A stretch of 64,000 bases of DNA from Streptomyces sp. MJM8645 (GCF_001625365.1 NZ_LJJF01000001.1:4599001-4663000); one strand, 5' to 3'. Shown: positions 44,566-52,990, numbered from the stretch's first letter. A program made the numbers and translations. The notes: a model not told the origin generated them from the letters alone.

Positions 44566-45468
44566 TCAGATCCCCATCGGGTGCCAGACCGTCTTCGTCT
44601 CCAGGAACGAGAGTAGCCGGTCGGTACCGGGCGCATTGGTCCAGTCCTGGGCGAACGGGTCCAGCTCCGGACGGACCACCCTCTTCAGGGTATCCGCGGC
44701 GGCCGCTTCCAGCGCCTGCGGCGCGCCGGGGCCGTCGGCGGCGATCGCGCCGGTGAGGTCCACCGCGTTGACGTCCTGGTGCGAGGCCAGGGTGGGTGCG
44801 ATGTCGGCGGTCCTGCCCGAGATGATGTTGACCACGCCGCCGGGGACGTCCGAGGTGGCGAGCACCTCGCCCAGCGACAGGGCCGGCAGCGGGGCGTCCG
44901 CGGCGGCCGCGACCACGACCGTGTTGCCGGTGGCGATCGCCGGGGCGATCACCGAGACCAGGCCGAGCAGCGAGTGCCCGTACCCGGCCTGCGGGGCGAC
45001 GATCCCGACCACGCCGGTCGGCTCCGGGGTGGAGAGGTTGAAGAAGGGTCCGGCGACCGGGTTGGCGCCGCCCGTGATCTGGGCGACCTTGTCCGTCCAG
45101 CCCGCGTACCAGATCCAGCGGTCGATCGCGGCGTCCACCAGCGCGGCGGCCTTCTTCGGGCCGATGCCCTCGGCGGCCGAGACCTCGGCGGCGAACTGCT
45201 CGCGGCGGCCCTGCAGCATCTCGGCCACCCGGTACAGCACCTGGCCGCGGTTGTACGCGGTGGTGCCGGCCCAGCCCTTGACCGCCGCGCGGGCGGCCAG
45301 GACGGCGTCGCGGGCGTCCTTGCGGGTGCCCAGCGGAGCGTTGGCGAGCCACTGGCCCTTGGCGTCCGTCACCTCGTACACCCGCCCGCTCTCGGAGCGC
45401 GGGAACTTCCCGCCGACGTACAGCTTGTAGGTCTTGAGGACGTCAAGACGCGTCGCGACATCAGACAT
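44566..45468 (-). CDS. Truncated aldehyde dehydrogenase-like protein without catalytic domain
   Basis: A 300-residue protein homologous to the coenzyme-binding part of aldehyde dehydrogenases ('LDVLKTYKLYVGGKFPRSES', 'RGQVLYRVAEMLQGRREQFA', 'GVVGIVAPQ', 'ATGNTVVVAAAADAPLPAL', 'GGVVNIISGR'). It stops where the catalytic region would begin: the active-site Cys segment (GQxC) and the usual ExGGK glutamate are missing. It starts eight bases inside the end of the full-length dehydrogenase gene, so both are made together. This mirrors the second, non-catalytic domain of ALDH16 enzymes. Probably a structural partner. Confidence 0.8.
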   Translation of the reverse strand: MSDVATRLDVLKTYKLYVGGKFPRSESGRVYEVTDAKGQWLANAPLGTRKDARDAVLAARAAVKGWAGTTAYNRGQVLYRVAEMLQGRREQFAAEVSAAEGIGPKKAAALVDAAIDRWIWYAGWTDKVAQITGGANPVAGPFFNLSTPEPTGVVGIVAPQAGYGHSLLGLVSVIAPAIATGNTVVVAAAADAPLPALSLGEVLATSDVPGGVVNIISGRTADIAPTLASHQDVNAVDLTGAIAADGPGAPQALEAAAADTLKRVVRPELDPFAQDWTNAPGTDRLLSFLETKTVWHPMGI

Positions 45469-46936
45469 CGAGGTAGGCCTCCAGACCGTGGCGGCCACCC
45501 TCGCGGCCGTAACCCGACTCCTTGTAGCCGCCGAACGGCGAGGTCGGGTCGAACTTGTTGAAGGTGTTGGCCCAGACCACGCCGGCCTTGAGCCGGCTCG
45601 CCGTCCACAGGATGCGCGAGCCCTTCTCCGTCCAGATGCCGGCGGAGAGGCCGTACGGGGTGTTGTTGGCCTTCGCGACCGCCTCGTCGGGGGTGCGGAA
45701 GGTCAGCACCGACAGGACCGGGCCGAAGATCTCCTCCTGGGCGATCCGGTGGGCCTGGCTGACGCCGGTGAACAGGGTCGGCTTGAACCAGAAGCCGGTG
45801 CCCGGGAGTTCGCACTCGGGCGACCAGCGGTCCGCGCCCTCGGCCTCGCCGGCGTCGGTCAGCTCGGTGATCCGGGCCAGCTGGGCGGCGGAGTTGATGG
45901 CGCCGATGTCGGTGTTCTTGTCCAGCGGGTCGCCGACCCGCAGGGTGGACATCCGGCGCTTCAGGGCGTCCAGCAGCTCGTCCTGGATCGACTCCTGGAC
46001 CAGCAGGCGCGAGCCCGCGCAGCAGACGTGGCCCTGGTTGAAGAAGATGCCGTTGACGATGCCCTCGACCGCCTGGTCGATCGGCGCGTCGTCGAAGACG
46101 ATGTTCGCGGCCTTGCCGCCCAGCTCCAGCGACAGCTTCTTGCGGCTGCCGGCCAGCTGCCTGGCGATCGCCTTGCCGACCGGGGTGGAGCCGGTGAAGG
46201 CGACCTTGTTGACGTCCGGGTGCGCGGTGAGCGCGGCGCCGGTGCGGCCGTCGCCGGTGACGATGTTGACGACGCCCTTCGGCAGACCGGCTTGGCGGCA
46301 GATCTCGGCGAAGCGCAGGGCCGTCAGCGGGGTGGTCTCGGCCGGCTTGAGGACGACGGTGTTGCCGGTCGCCAGGGCGGGCGCGATCTTCCACGCCAGC
46401 ATCATCAGCGGGAAGTTCCACGGGATGACCTGGCCGGCCACGCCCAGCGGGCGCGGGTTCGGGCCGAAGCCCGCGTAGTCCAGCTTGTCCGCCCAGCCGG
46501 CGTAGTAGAAGAACCACGCGGCGACGGTCGGGATGTCGAAGTCGCGGGTCTCGCGGATCGGCTTGCCGTTGTCGATCGACTCCAGGACGGCCAGCTCGCG
46601 GCTGCGCTCCTGGATGATCCGGGCGATCCGGAACAGGTACTTGCCGCGCTCGCTGCCCGGCAGCGCCGACCAGTCGGCGAAGGCCTTGCGGGCGGCGGCG
46701 ACCGCGCGGTCCACGTCCTCGTCGGTGCCCTGGGCGAACTCGGCGAGCACCTGCTCGGTGGCCGGGTTGACCGTCTTCAGGGCCTCGCTGCCGGAGGAGT
46801 CGACGAACTCGCCGCCGATGAAGTGGCCGTAGGAGGTGGCGATGTCGCCCGCGGCGGCGGGGGACTCGGGGGCCGGGGCGTAGGCGAAGAGGCCGGAGGC
46901 CTTCACGGGCTCCTCGATGTTCTTCTTCTTGGCCAT
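45461..46936 (-). CDS. Aldehyde dehydrogenase family protein
   Basis: A 491-residue NAD(P)-dependent aldehyde dehydrogenase. Visible motifs are 'VIPWNFPLMMLAWKIAPALA' (cofactor-binding), 'VAFTGSTPVGKAI', the general base Glu in 'SLELGGKAANIV', the nucleophile Cys in 'NQGHVCCAGSRL' and 'EEIFGPVLSV'. Being five bases after deoC, it likely oxidises the acetaldehyde released by deoxyribose-phosphate aldolase to acetate (inference). ATG 46936 is chosen because the upstream frame is antisense-like deoC sequence. It overlaps a catalytically dead paralog by eight bases. Confidence 0.92.
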   Translation of the reverse strand: MAKKKNIEEPVKASGLFAYAPAPESPAAAGDIATSYGHFIGGEFVDSSGSEALKTVNPATEQVLAEFAQGTDEDVDRAVAAARKAFADWSALPGSERGKYLFRIARIIQERSRELAVLESIDNGKPIRETRDFDIPTVAAWFFYYAGWADKLDYAGFGPNPRPLGVAGQVIPWNFPLMMLAWKIAPALATGNTVVLKPAETTPLTALRFAEICRQAGLPKGVVNIVTGDGRTGAALTAHPDVNKVAFTGSTPVGKAIARQLAGSRKKLSLELGGKAANIVFDDAPIDQAVEGIVNGIFFNQGHVCCAGSRLLVQESIQDELLDALKRRMSTLRVGDPLDKNTDIGAINSAAQLARITELTDAGEAEGADRWSPECELPGTGFWFKPTLFTGVSQAHRIAQEEIFGPVLSVLTFRTPDEAVAKANNTPYGLSAGIWTEKGSRILWTASRLKAGVVWANTFNKFDPTSPFGGYKESGYGREGGRHGLEAYLDV

Positions 46937-46941
46937 GGTGA

Positions 46942-47934
46942 TCAGTCCACCGTCACGTAGTCGGGGCCGGAGTAGCGTCCGGTGGTGAGCTTCTGGCGCT
47001 GCATCAGCAGGTCGTTGAGCAGGCTGGAGGCGCCGAAGCGGAACCAGTGCGGGCTCAGCCAGTCGTCGCCGAGGGTCTCGTTGACCATCACCAGGTACTT
47101 CATGGCGTCCTTGGTGGTCTTGATCCCACCGGCGGGCTTCACGCCGACCTGGACGCCGGTCTGCGCCTTGAAGTCGCGGACCGCCTCCAGCATCAGCAGG
47201 GTGACCGGCGGGGTCGCGTTGACGGCGACCTTGCCGGTGGAGGTCTTGATGAAGTCGGCGCCGGCCAGCATCGCCAGCCAGGAGACGCGGCGCACGTTGT
47301 CGTACGTCTGCAGCTCGCCGGTCTCGAAGATCACCTTGAGGTGGGCGCTGGTGCCGTCCGGGCGCTTGCACGCCTCCTTGACGGCGACGATCTCGTTGAA
47401 GACGTCGTAGTAGCGGCCGGAGAGGAAGGCTCCCCGGTCGATCACCATGTCGATCTCGTCGGCGCCCGCGGCGACCGCGTCGGCGGTGTCGGCGAGCTTC
47501 ACCGGGAGGGCGGCGCGGCCGGCCGGGAAGGCGGTGGCCACCGAGGCGACCTGGATGTCGGTGCCCCGCAGGGCGTCCTTCGCGGTGGCGACCATGTCCG
47601 GGTAGACGCAGATGGCGGCGACGCGGGGGGTGGTCGGGTCGGTCGGGTCGGGGGTCCTGCCCTTGGCGCACAGGGCGCGCACCTTGCCGACCGTGTCCGC
47701 GCCTTCCAGCGTGGTCAGGTCGATCATCGAGATCGACAGGTCGATGGCGTACGCCTTCGCCGTGGTCTTGATCGAGCGGGTACCGAGGGTGGCGGCACGC
47801 GCCTCAAGGCCGACCTGGTCGACGCCGGGCAGGCCGTGCAGGAAGCGGCGGAGCGAGGCCTCGGACGCCGCAACGTCCTGAAGGCCGCTGCCCGCAACGC
47901 CGAGGGCATTGGCTGCAACAGTGGACATAGTCAC
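46942..47934 (-). CDS. deoC: Deoxyribose-phosphate aldolase
   Basis: A 330-residue class I aldolase splitting 2-deoxyribose-5-phosphate into acetaldehyde and glyceraldehyde-3-phosphate. It has the TIM-barrel Schiff-base lysine in 'GADFIKTSTGKVAV', with 'EIDMVIDRGAFLSGRY' and 'GVKPAGGIKTTKDA'. It is longer than E. coli DeoC (259), with an N-terminal ~70-residue extension of the eukaryote-like type. The GTG at 47934 lies six bases after a TATGCT box and has no Shine-Dalgarno, suggesting a leaderless start; ATG 47928 is the alternative. A perfect operator palindrome precedes it. Confidence 0.93.
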   Translation of the reverse strand: MTMSTVAANALGVAGSGLQDVAASEASLRRFLHGLPGVDQVGLEARAATLGTRSIKTTAKAYAIDLSISMIDLTTLEGADTVGKVRALCAKGRTPDPTDPTTPRVAAICVYPDMVATAKDALRGTDIQVASVATAFPAGRAALPVKLADTADAVAAGADEIDMVIDRGAFLSGRYYDVFNEIVAVKEACKRPDGTSAHLKVIFETGELQTYDNVRRVSWLAMLAGADFIKTSTGKVAVNATPPVTLLMLEAVRDFKAQTGVQVGVKPAGGIKTTKDAMKYLVMVNETLGDDWLSPHWFRFGASSLLNDLLMQRQKLTTGRYSGPDYVTVD

Positions 47935-47947
47935 CAGAGCAGCATAT

Positions 47948-47959
47948 CTACGCGCGTAG
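47948..47959. promoter_or_regulatory. Candidate nucleoside-regulon operator before deoC
   Basis: A perfect CTACGCGCGTAG palindrome, one base from the predicted -10 box TATGCT (minus strand, 47946-47941) of the deoC operon. It covers the spacer and -35 region. Confidence 0.72.
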
Positions 47960-48157
47960 TCGACCGCTAGGGGGCCTGCCTTTCGTGGCCGGACCGAGAC
48001 CTCGGGGGAGGCGGAGGGGCGGCAGGGGGCCCGGCAAGATCGACCGGACAGGACCTAGGGGCGGGAGGCGCGGCGACCGGCGACCGGGTGGTCCGGGGGC
48101 GGCATTCGATGCCGGACCGAGACCTCTCCGTGGGGGGCATGGGGCAGAATCGACGGC

Positions 48158-48832
48158 ATGACCGATTCCCACGGCAAGCCCCGCAAGGGTTCCGCCGCCC
48201 CCGACGGGGATCCCGCGTACGCGGACCGCGTGTACCGCTCTGTCCCCGGTGTGATCTCCGGAGTGCTGCTGCTGGCCGTCGCCGCCTGGCTGATCGGCGA
48301 CGCGGTGCTGAACGGGACGGGGAAGACGCCGTACGTCTCGCTCGCGGCGGTACCGCTGTTCGCCTTCCCGGTGATCGCCTACACGCTGCGCCCGGCGGTG
48401 CTGGCGGACAGCAGCCGGCTGCTGGTGCGCAACCCGTGGCGGACCATCACCGCGCCGTGGGCCTCGGTGGACGCGCTGCGCGCGGGGTACTCGGTCGAGC
48501 TGCTGGCCGGGGGCAAGAAGTACCAGGTGTGGGCGGTGCCGGTGTCGCTGCGGCAGCGCAAGCGGGCGACCCGGGCCCAGCAGCGCGGCGGCGCCGAGCA
48601 CGCCTCCCGGATGGGGATGGTGTTCGGCCGCCAGACCAACCCGGTGGTGCAGGGCTCGCCCGACCCGACCCGCGCCTGGTCCGACCAGGTGACCAACGTG
48701 CTCCAGGAGATGGCCGAGCGCAACGCCCGCCGCCCCGACGCGGCCGGCCCGGTCGAGGTGGCGTGGTGCTGGTGGGTGATCGCGCCGACGCTGGCCGGCC
48801 TGGCCGCGCTGATCACGGTGATCGCGGTCTGA
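48158..48832 (+). CDS. PH domain-containing membrane protein
   Basis: A 224-residue protein with two N-terminal transmembrane helices ('VISGVLLLAVAAWLIGDAVL' and 'VSLAAVPLFAFPVIAYTLRP'). A bacterial PH-like domain follows ('DSSRLLVRNPWRTITAPWAS', 'VELLAGGKKYQVWAVPVSL'), then a charged linker and a last hydrophobic helix ('VIAPTLAGLAALITVIAV'). Such bPH6-type proteins are widespread in actinomycetes with unknown function. It is divergent from deoC, with ~220 bp between them, and followed by a terminator. Confidence 0.78.
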   Translation: MTDSHGKPRKGSAAPDGDPAYADRVYRSVPGVISGVLLLAVAAWLIGDAVLNGTGKTPYVSLAAVPLFAFPVIAYTLRPAVLADSSRLLVRNPWRTITAPWASVDALRAGYSVELLAGGKKYQVWAVPVSLRQRKRATRAQQRGGAEHASRMGMVFGRQTNPVVQGSPDPTRAWSDQVTNVLQEMAERNARRPDAAGPVEVAWCWWVIAPTLAGLAALITVIAV

Positions 48833-48845
48833 GCCGAAGCACGCG

Positions 48846-48878
48846 AGGGGCCCGCCGGTACGCGACCGGCGGGCCCCT
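48846..48878. terminator. Bidirectional terminator between the PH-domain gene and the mutase gene
   Basis: A perfect 14-bp inverted repeat (48846-48859 with 48865-48878) with a 5-base loop in the short gap between convergent genes. Confidence 0.9.
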
Positions 48879-48895
48879 TGTCGTACGGGCGGGCG

Positions 48896-50620
48896 TCAGA
48901 CGGCGATGCCCGCGGCCTCGGCCAGGTCGCGCTTGACCGCTTCGAGCAGCTCGGCGGCCCGCTCGCGGGTGGCGGTGAGGTCGGCGGCGGTGGCGACCGG
49001 GAGGACGACCTCCAGGTAGCACTTGAGCTTGGGCTCGGTGCCGGACGGGCGGACCACGATGCGGGCCGAGCGGACGGCCTCGCCGGCCAGGTAGTAGCGC
49101 AGGCCGTCGGTGGGCGGCAGCTCGGCGGAGCCCGCCGACAGGTCGTCCGCACGGGTGACCCGGAGGCCGGCCAGGACGGTCGGCGGCTGCTCGCGCAGCC
49201 GGCGCATGGCGTCGGCGATCAGCGAGAGGTCCTGCACGCGGACGGACAGCTGGTCGGTGGCGTGCAGGCCGTGCTCCAGCGCCAGGTCGTCCAGCAGGTC
49301 GGTCAGGGTGCGGCCGGACGTCTTGAGGGTGGCGGCCAGTTCGGCGACCAGCAGGGCGGCCGTGATGCCGTCCTTGTCCCGGACGCCCTGCGGGTCGACG
49401 CAGTAGCCGAGCGCCTCCTCGTAGCCGTAGCGCAGGCCCTCGGCGCGGGAGAGCCACTTGAAGCCGGTCAGCGTCTCGGCGTAGCCCAGGCCGGCGGCCT
49501 CGGCGATCCGGCCCAGCAGGGTGGCGGAGACGATGGTGGTGGCGAAGACGCCCTCGACCTTCTTGGCGACCAGGGCCGCGCCGAGCAGCGCGCCGACCTC
49601 GTCGCCGCGCAGCATCCGCCAGCCGGAGGTGCCGTTGCCGCTGCCGGCCGCGTTGGCGAGGACCGGGACGGCCACCGCGCAGCGGTCGGCGTCCGGGTCG
49701 TTGGCGATCACGATGTCGGGGCCGACCGAGGCGGCGGTGCGGAAGGCGAGGTCCATCGCCCCAGGCTCCTCCGGGTTGGGGAAGGCCACGGTCGGGAAGT
49801 CCGGGTCGGGCTCGGCCTGCTCGGCGACGACGGTGGGCGCCGGGAAGCCGGCCCGGCGGAAGGCGGCGACCAGGGTGTCGCGGCCGACGCCGTGCATCGG
49901 GGTGTAGACGACGTCGAGGTTGCGCGGGCTGTGCTCGTCGACGATCGAGACGGCCCGGGCCAGGTAGGCCTCGATGACGTCCTCGCCGAGCACCTCCCAG
50001 CCGTCCTCGGCGCGCGGGACGTCGTGGAGCGAGCTGATCGCGTCGATCTCGGCGGCGATCCCGGCGTCGGCCGGCGGGACGATCTGCGAGCCGTCGCCCA
50101 GGTAGACCTTGTAGCCGTTGTCCTGCGGCGGGTTGTGGCTGGCGGTCACGGTGACGCCGGCGGCCGCGCCCAGGTGGCGGACGGCGAAGGCGAGCACCGG
50201 GGTCGGCAGCGGGCGCGGCAGCAGCGCGGCGCGCAGGCCGGCGCCGACCACCACGGCGGCGGTGTCCCGGGCGAAGTCGTAGGACTTGTGGCGGGCGTCG
50301 TAGCCGATCACGACCAGGTCGCCCAGGTTCTGCTGCTTGACGTAGGCGACCAGGCCGGCGGCGGCCCGGATCACCACGGCGCGGTTCATCCGCATCGGGC
50401 CCGCGCCCAGTTCGCCGCGCAGGCCGGCGGTGCCGAACTGGAGCCGGTCGGCGAAGCGCTCGGCGAGGTCCGACCAGGCGAGCTTGCCGTCCGTCTCGGC
50501 CGCCGGGTCCTCGGCCCGGGCGAGCAGGGCGGTCAGCTCCTCGCGGGTCTGCGGGTCGGGGTCCTCGGCCAGCCAGGTTCGGGCCCGGGCGAGGAGGTCG
50601 GTGGTGGTTGCCTGCGTCAT
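48896..50620 (-). CDS. Phospho-sugar mutase, probable phosphopentomutase (PGM2-like)
   Basis: A 574-residue alpha-D-phosphohexomutase superfamily enzyme. It shows the substrate-entry 'LQFGTAGLRGELGAGPMRMN', the phospho-serine loop 'TVTASHNPPQDNGYKVYLG', the Mg-binding 'ANDPDADRCAVAV' and the phosphate-binding 'VVRPSGTEPKLKCYLE'. 'FGTAGLRG' plus length place it with PGM2-type enzymes, several of which interconvert (deoxy)ribose-1- and -5-phosphate. Its position between deoC and PNP, and the absence of deoB in the window, support phosphopentomutase activity (inference). ATG 50620 is chosen over 50635 for its AGCAGG. No operator copy directly precedes it. Confidence 0.88.
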   Translation of the reverse strand: MTQATTTDLLARARTWLAEDPDPQTREELTALLARAEDPAAETDGKLAWSDLAERFADRLQFGTAGLRGELGAGPMRMNRAVVIRAAAGLVAYVKQQNLGDLVVIGYDARHKSYDFARDTAAVVVGAGLRAALLPRPLPTPVLAFAVRHLGAAAGVTVTASHNPPQDNGYKVYLGDGSQIVPPADAGIAAEIDAISSLHDVPRAEDGWEVLGEDVIEAYLARAVSIVDEHSPRNLDVVYTPMHGVGRDTLVAAFRRAGFPAPTVVAEQAEPDPDFPTVAFPNPEEPGAMDLAFRTAASVGPDIVIANDPDADRCAVAVPVLANAAGSGNGTSGWRMLRGDEVGALLGAALVAKKVEGVFATTIVSATLLGRIAEAAGLGYAETLTGFKWLSRAEGLRYGYEEALGYCVDPQGVRDKDGITAALLVAELAATLKTSGRTLTDLLDDLALEHGLHATDQLSVRVQDLSLIADAMRRLREQPPTVLAGLRVTRADDLSAGSAELPPTDGLRYYLAGEAVRSARIVVRPSGTEPKLKCYLEVVLPVATAADLTATRERAAELLEAVKRDLAEAAGIAV

Positions 50621-50812
50621 GGCTGCCTGCTCCATCGGGAAGTGCGTCGGTTGGTCGGCCGGAGGGTTCCGCAAAGAAGGGGTGGGCACATGCGGACGGG
50701 GCCCGCGGGGCGTGATCAGGGGATCACGGCCGCCGAGGGCCCCGTCGCTCATGATTGTGCGCCTAGGCCCTGTCCGCCCGCCAAGACCGGCCGGACAGAG
50801 CCTGGCCGGGCG

Positions 50813-51634
50813 TCAGATCCGCTCAAGGACCTTCGCGAGCAGCTCGCCCATGCGCTCGGCGGAGGCCTTGCCGGCCTCCAGCACCTCGGCGTGGTTGAGC
50901 GGCTCGCCGGTGATGCCGGCGGCCAGGTTGGTGACCAGCGAGATGCCGAGCACCTCGGAGCCGGCCTCGCGGGCGGCGATGGCCTCCAGGGTGGTGGACA
51001 TGCCGACCAGCTCGCCGCCGATCACCCGGGCCATGTTGACCTCGGCCGGGGTCTCGTAGTGCGGGCCGCGGAACTGGACGTAGACGGCCTCGTCCAGGCT
51101 CGGGTCCACCTCGTGGCAGAGCGCGCGCAGGCGCTTGGAGTACAGGTCGGTGAGGTCGACGAAGTTGGCGCCGACGATCGGGGAGTCCGCGGTCAGGTTG
51201 ATGTGGTCGCTGATCAGGACCGGCTGGCCGGGGACCCAGCCCTCGCGCAGACCGCCGCAGCCGTTGGTCAGCACGATGATGCCGCAGCCGGCCGCGGCGG
51301 CGGTGCGCACGCCGTGGACGACGGTGGCCACGCCGTGGCCCTCGTAGTAGTGGTTGCGGCCGAGGAAGATCAGGGCGCGCTTGTCGCCGATCTTCACCGA
51401 GCGGATCGTGCCGGCGTGGCCGGCGACGGCGGGGGCGGGGAAGCCCGGGAGCTCGGTGACCGGGAACTCGGCCACGGTCTCGCCCAGGGCGTCGGCGGCC
51501 GGCACCCAGCCGGAGCCCATCACCAGGGCGACGTCGTGCCGCTCGGCACCGGTCAGCTCGCGCAGGCGCTCGGCGGCGGCCTGGGCGGCGGCGTAGGGGT
51601 CGGCGGAGACGACCGACTGAGGAGATGCGTTCAC
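50813..51634 (-). CDS. Purine-nucleoside phosphorylase (trimeric type)
   Basis: A 273-residue enzyme cleaving (deoxy)inosine and (deoxy)guanosine with phosphate to base and (deoxy)ribose-1-phosphate. NP-I family trimeric-type motifs: 'VALVMGSGWVPAADAL', 'FLGRNHYYEGHG' (phosphate site), 'IIVLTNGCGGL', 'VYVQFRGPHYETPAEVNMAR' (substrate-binding region), 'GGELVGMSTTLEAIAAREAG' and 'LGISLVTNLAAGI'. The GTG at 51634 lies seven bases after a TATCCT box (minus strand, 51647-51642), suggesting a leaderless transcript. The operator palindrome lies a further 12 bases upstream. The next gene downstream on the same strand is the mutase, 192 bp away. Confidence 0.94.
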   Translation of the reverse strand: MNASPQSVVSADPYAAAQAAAERLRELTGAERHDVALVMGSGWVPAADALGETVAEFPVTELPGFPAPAVAGHAGTIRSVKIGDKRALIFLGRNHYYEGHGVATVVHGVRTAAAAGCGIIVLTNGCGGLREGWVPGQPVLISDHINLTADSPIVGANFVDLTDLYSKRLRALCHEVDPSLDEAVYVQFRGPHYETPAEVNMARVIGGELVGMSTTLEAIAAREAGSEVLGISLVTNLAAGITGEPLNHAEVLEAGKASAERMGELLAKVLERI

Positions 51635-51659
51635 GGCTCCGAGGATAGACGGGATTCGA

Positions 51660-51671
51660 CTACGCGCGTAG
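51660..51671. promoter_or_regulatory. Candidate nucleoside-regulon operator before the PNP gene
   Basis: A perfect CTACGCGCGTAG palindrome, placed across the -35/spacer region of the predicted PNP promoter, 25 bases before its GTG start. Confidence 0.72.
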
Positions 51672-51766
51672 AAAATCCGGCGCGGCATGCCGGATCGTTA
51701 CCCGGTTGACCCGAAAGCACAGCTCGGTGGCGCCTTTCGGGTGACGTCGCTCGTCGGTACGTACAA

Positions 51767-51810
51767 GTCGGTGCGGGGTCGGTGCGGGGTCGGTGCGAGG
51801 TCGGTGCGGG
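51767..51810. repeat. 11-bp tandem repeat, four copies
   Basis: GTCGGTGCGGG is repeated four times without spacing (third copy ends GAG), in the gap between the PNP gene and the end of the NlpC/P60 gene. No function is apparent. Confidence 0.7.
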
Positions 51811-51844
51811 GTCGAACCGCAGGCGGTGCGGGCCGGGCCCGGGT

Positions 51845-52930
51845 TCAGAGCCGCTTCGCGCTGCGCAGCCCCTTCGCGTACAGGCCGTTGTCGTCCAGCC
51901 GCGCGGTGCCGCCCTTGTCGCCGAAGGTCGGGCCGTCCGCCTCCTCCCGGCTGGAGATGTACCGGGGGTGGCCGTCGGTGTCCAGGCCCAGATAGATGCC
52001 GGTGTGGTCGAGCCGGGCGCCGGTGCGGGCGTCGATCTCGAAGAACACCAGGTCGCCGGGCTGGAGCGGGTCGATCGAGGCCGGCCGCAGGGTGGTGTCC
52101 GAGCCCGGCGCGGTGGTCAGCGGCAGCACCGGGACGCCCGGGCCGACCCGGGCCAGGCCGTTGGCGCTGCGCGGCAGGCCGGGGCCGGCCACGTCCTTGG
52201 AGAGCAGCGGGTAACCGGAGCGGTAGCCGTAGACCATCCGGACGTACCCGGAGCAGTCGAAGGCGCCGTACCGCGTCTTGTCCGGCTGCTTGGCCACCTT
52301 GTCGGCGAACGTGTACGGAACGCCGAGGTAGTCGAGGAAGTCGGTCTGCTCCAGCCGCAGGTCGTTGCCCACCGAACCGTTCGGGTTGAGCGGGCCGAAG
52401 GAGGCGTCGCCCTTGAACCGCACGCCCTTGGCGTCCTTCTCCGGCGCCGCGCCGGCCAGGTACTGGGTGGCCACCGCCAGCACGTCGTCCGCGGTGGAGC
52501 CGAGCGACTGCTGGAACCAGGTGCGGAACCAGCCCTCCTGCTCGGCGCCCGGCCGCCACGGCTGCGGCATCAGCCGGACCCAGGTGTCGGTCACCACGGT
52601 GGCCGTGGTGGTGCCCGGCTCGGCGAAGGTGCGGCTCGGGCCGGCCAGGACGGCGGTGCGGGCGCTGTCGGTCAGGGTGGCGACCACGCCGCCGCGGGCG
52701 TCCCGGACCACCGTGCGGTCCGGTCCGCCCAGCCGCTCGTAGCGGTACTCGGCGGCGGTGCCCTGGGCGGGGCCCGGCACGGCGGCGCTGGTGATCAGCG
52801 GCGCGCCGCCGCCCGGGTCCGACGGCCGGTCGTGGTCGCGGTCGCGCAGCTGGACGGTGAGGTAGCCGCTGGCGGCCAGCAGGGCCACGGCGAGGCCGCC
52901 GCTGAGCAGGGACTTGCGGGTGACGGGCAT
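51845..52930 (-). CDS. Secreted NlpC/P60-family cysteine peptidase-like protein
   Basis: A 361-residue exported protein. The N-terminal signal/anchor has R/K then 'SLLSGGLAVALLAASGYLTV'. Residues ~60-190 form an SH3-like or linker region. The NlpC/P60 domain is C-terminal: catalytic Cys in 'YGAFDCSGYVRMVYG', His in 'ARLDHTGIYLG' and 'QPGDLVFFEI' between them. Typical members hydrolyse D-gamma-glutamyl-meso-diaminopimelate bonds in peptidoglycan. It is the last gene on the strand of the pgsB/pgsC locus (61 bp from pgsC), so an action on a gamma-glutamyl polymer is also conceivable (inference). Confidence 0.82.
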   Translation of the reverse strand: MPVTRKSLLSGGLAVALLAASGYLTVQLRDRDHDRPSDPGGGAPLITSAAVPGPAQGTAAEYRYERLGGPDRTVVRDARGGVVATLTDSARTAVLAGPSRTFAEPGTTTATVVTDTWVRLMPQPWRPGAEQEGWFRTWFQQSLGSTADDVLAVATQYLAGAAPEKDAKGVRFKGDASFGPLNPNGSVGNDLRLEQTDFLDYLGVPYTFADKVAKQPDKTRYGAFDCSGYVRMVYGYRSGYPLLSKDVAGPGLPRSANGLARVGPGVPVLPLTTAPGSDTTLRPASIDPLQPGDLVFFEIDARTGARLDHTGIYLGLDTDGHPRYISSREEADGPTFGDKGGTARLDDNGLYAKGLRSAKRL

Positions 52931-52990
52931 CGGGGGGTCTTCCTGGGGGTTCCTGCGGGGATTCCTGGCGGGGGTTCCTGAACGGGGGGA

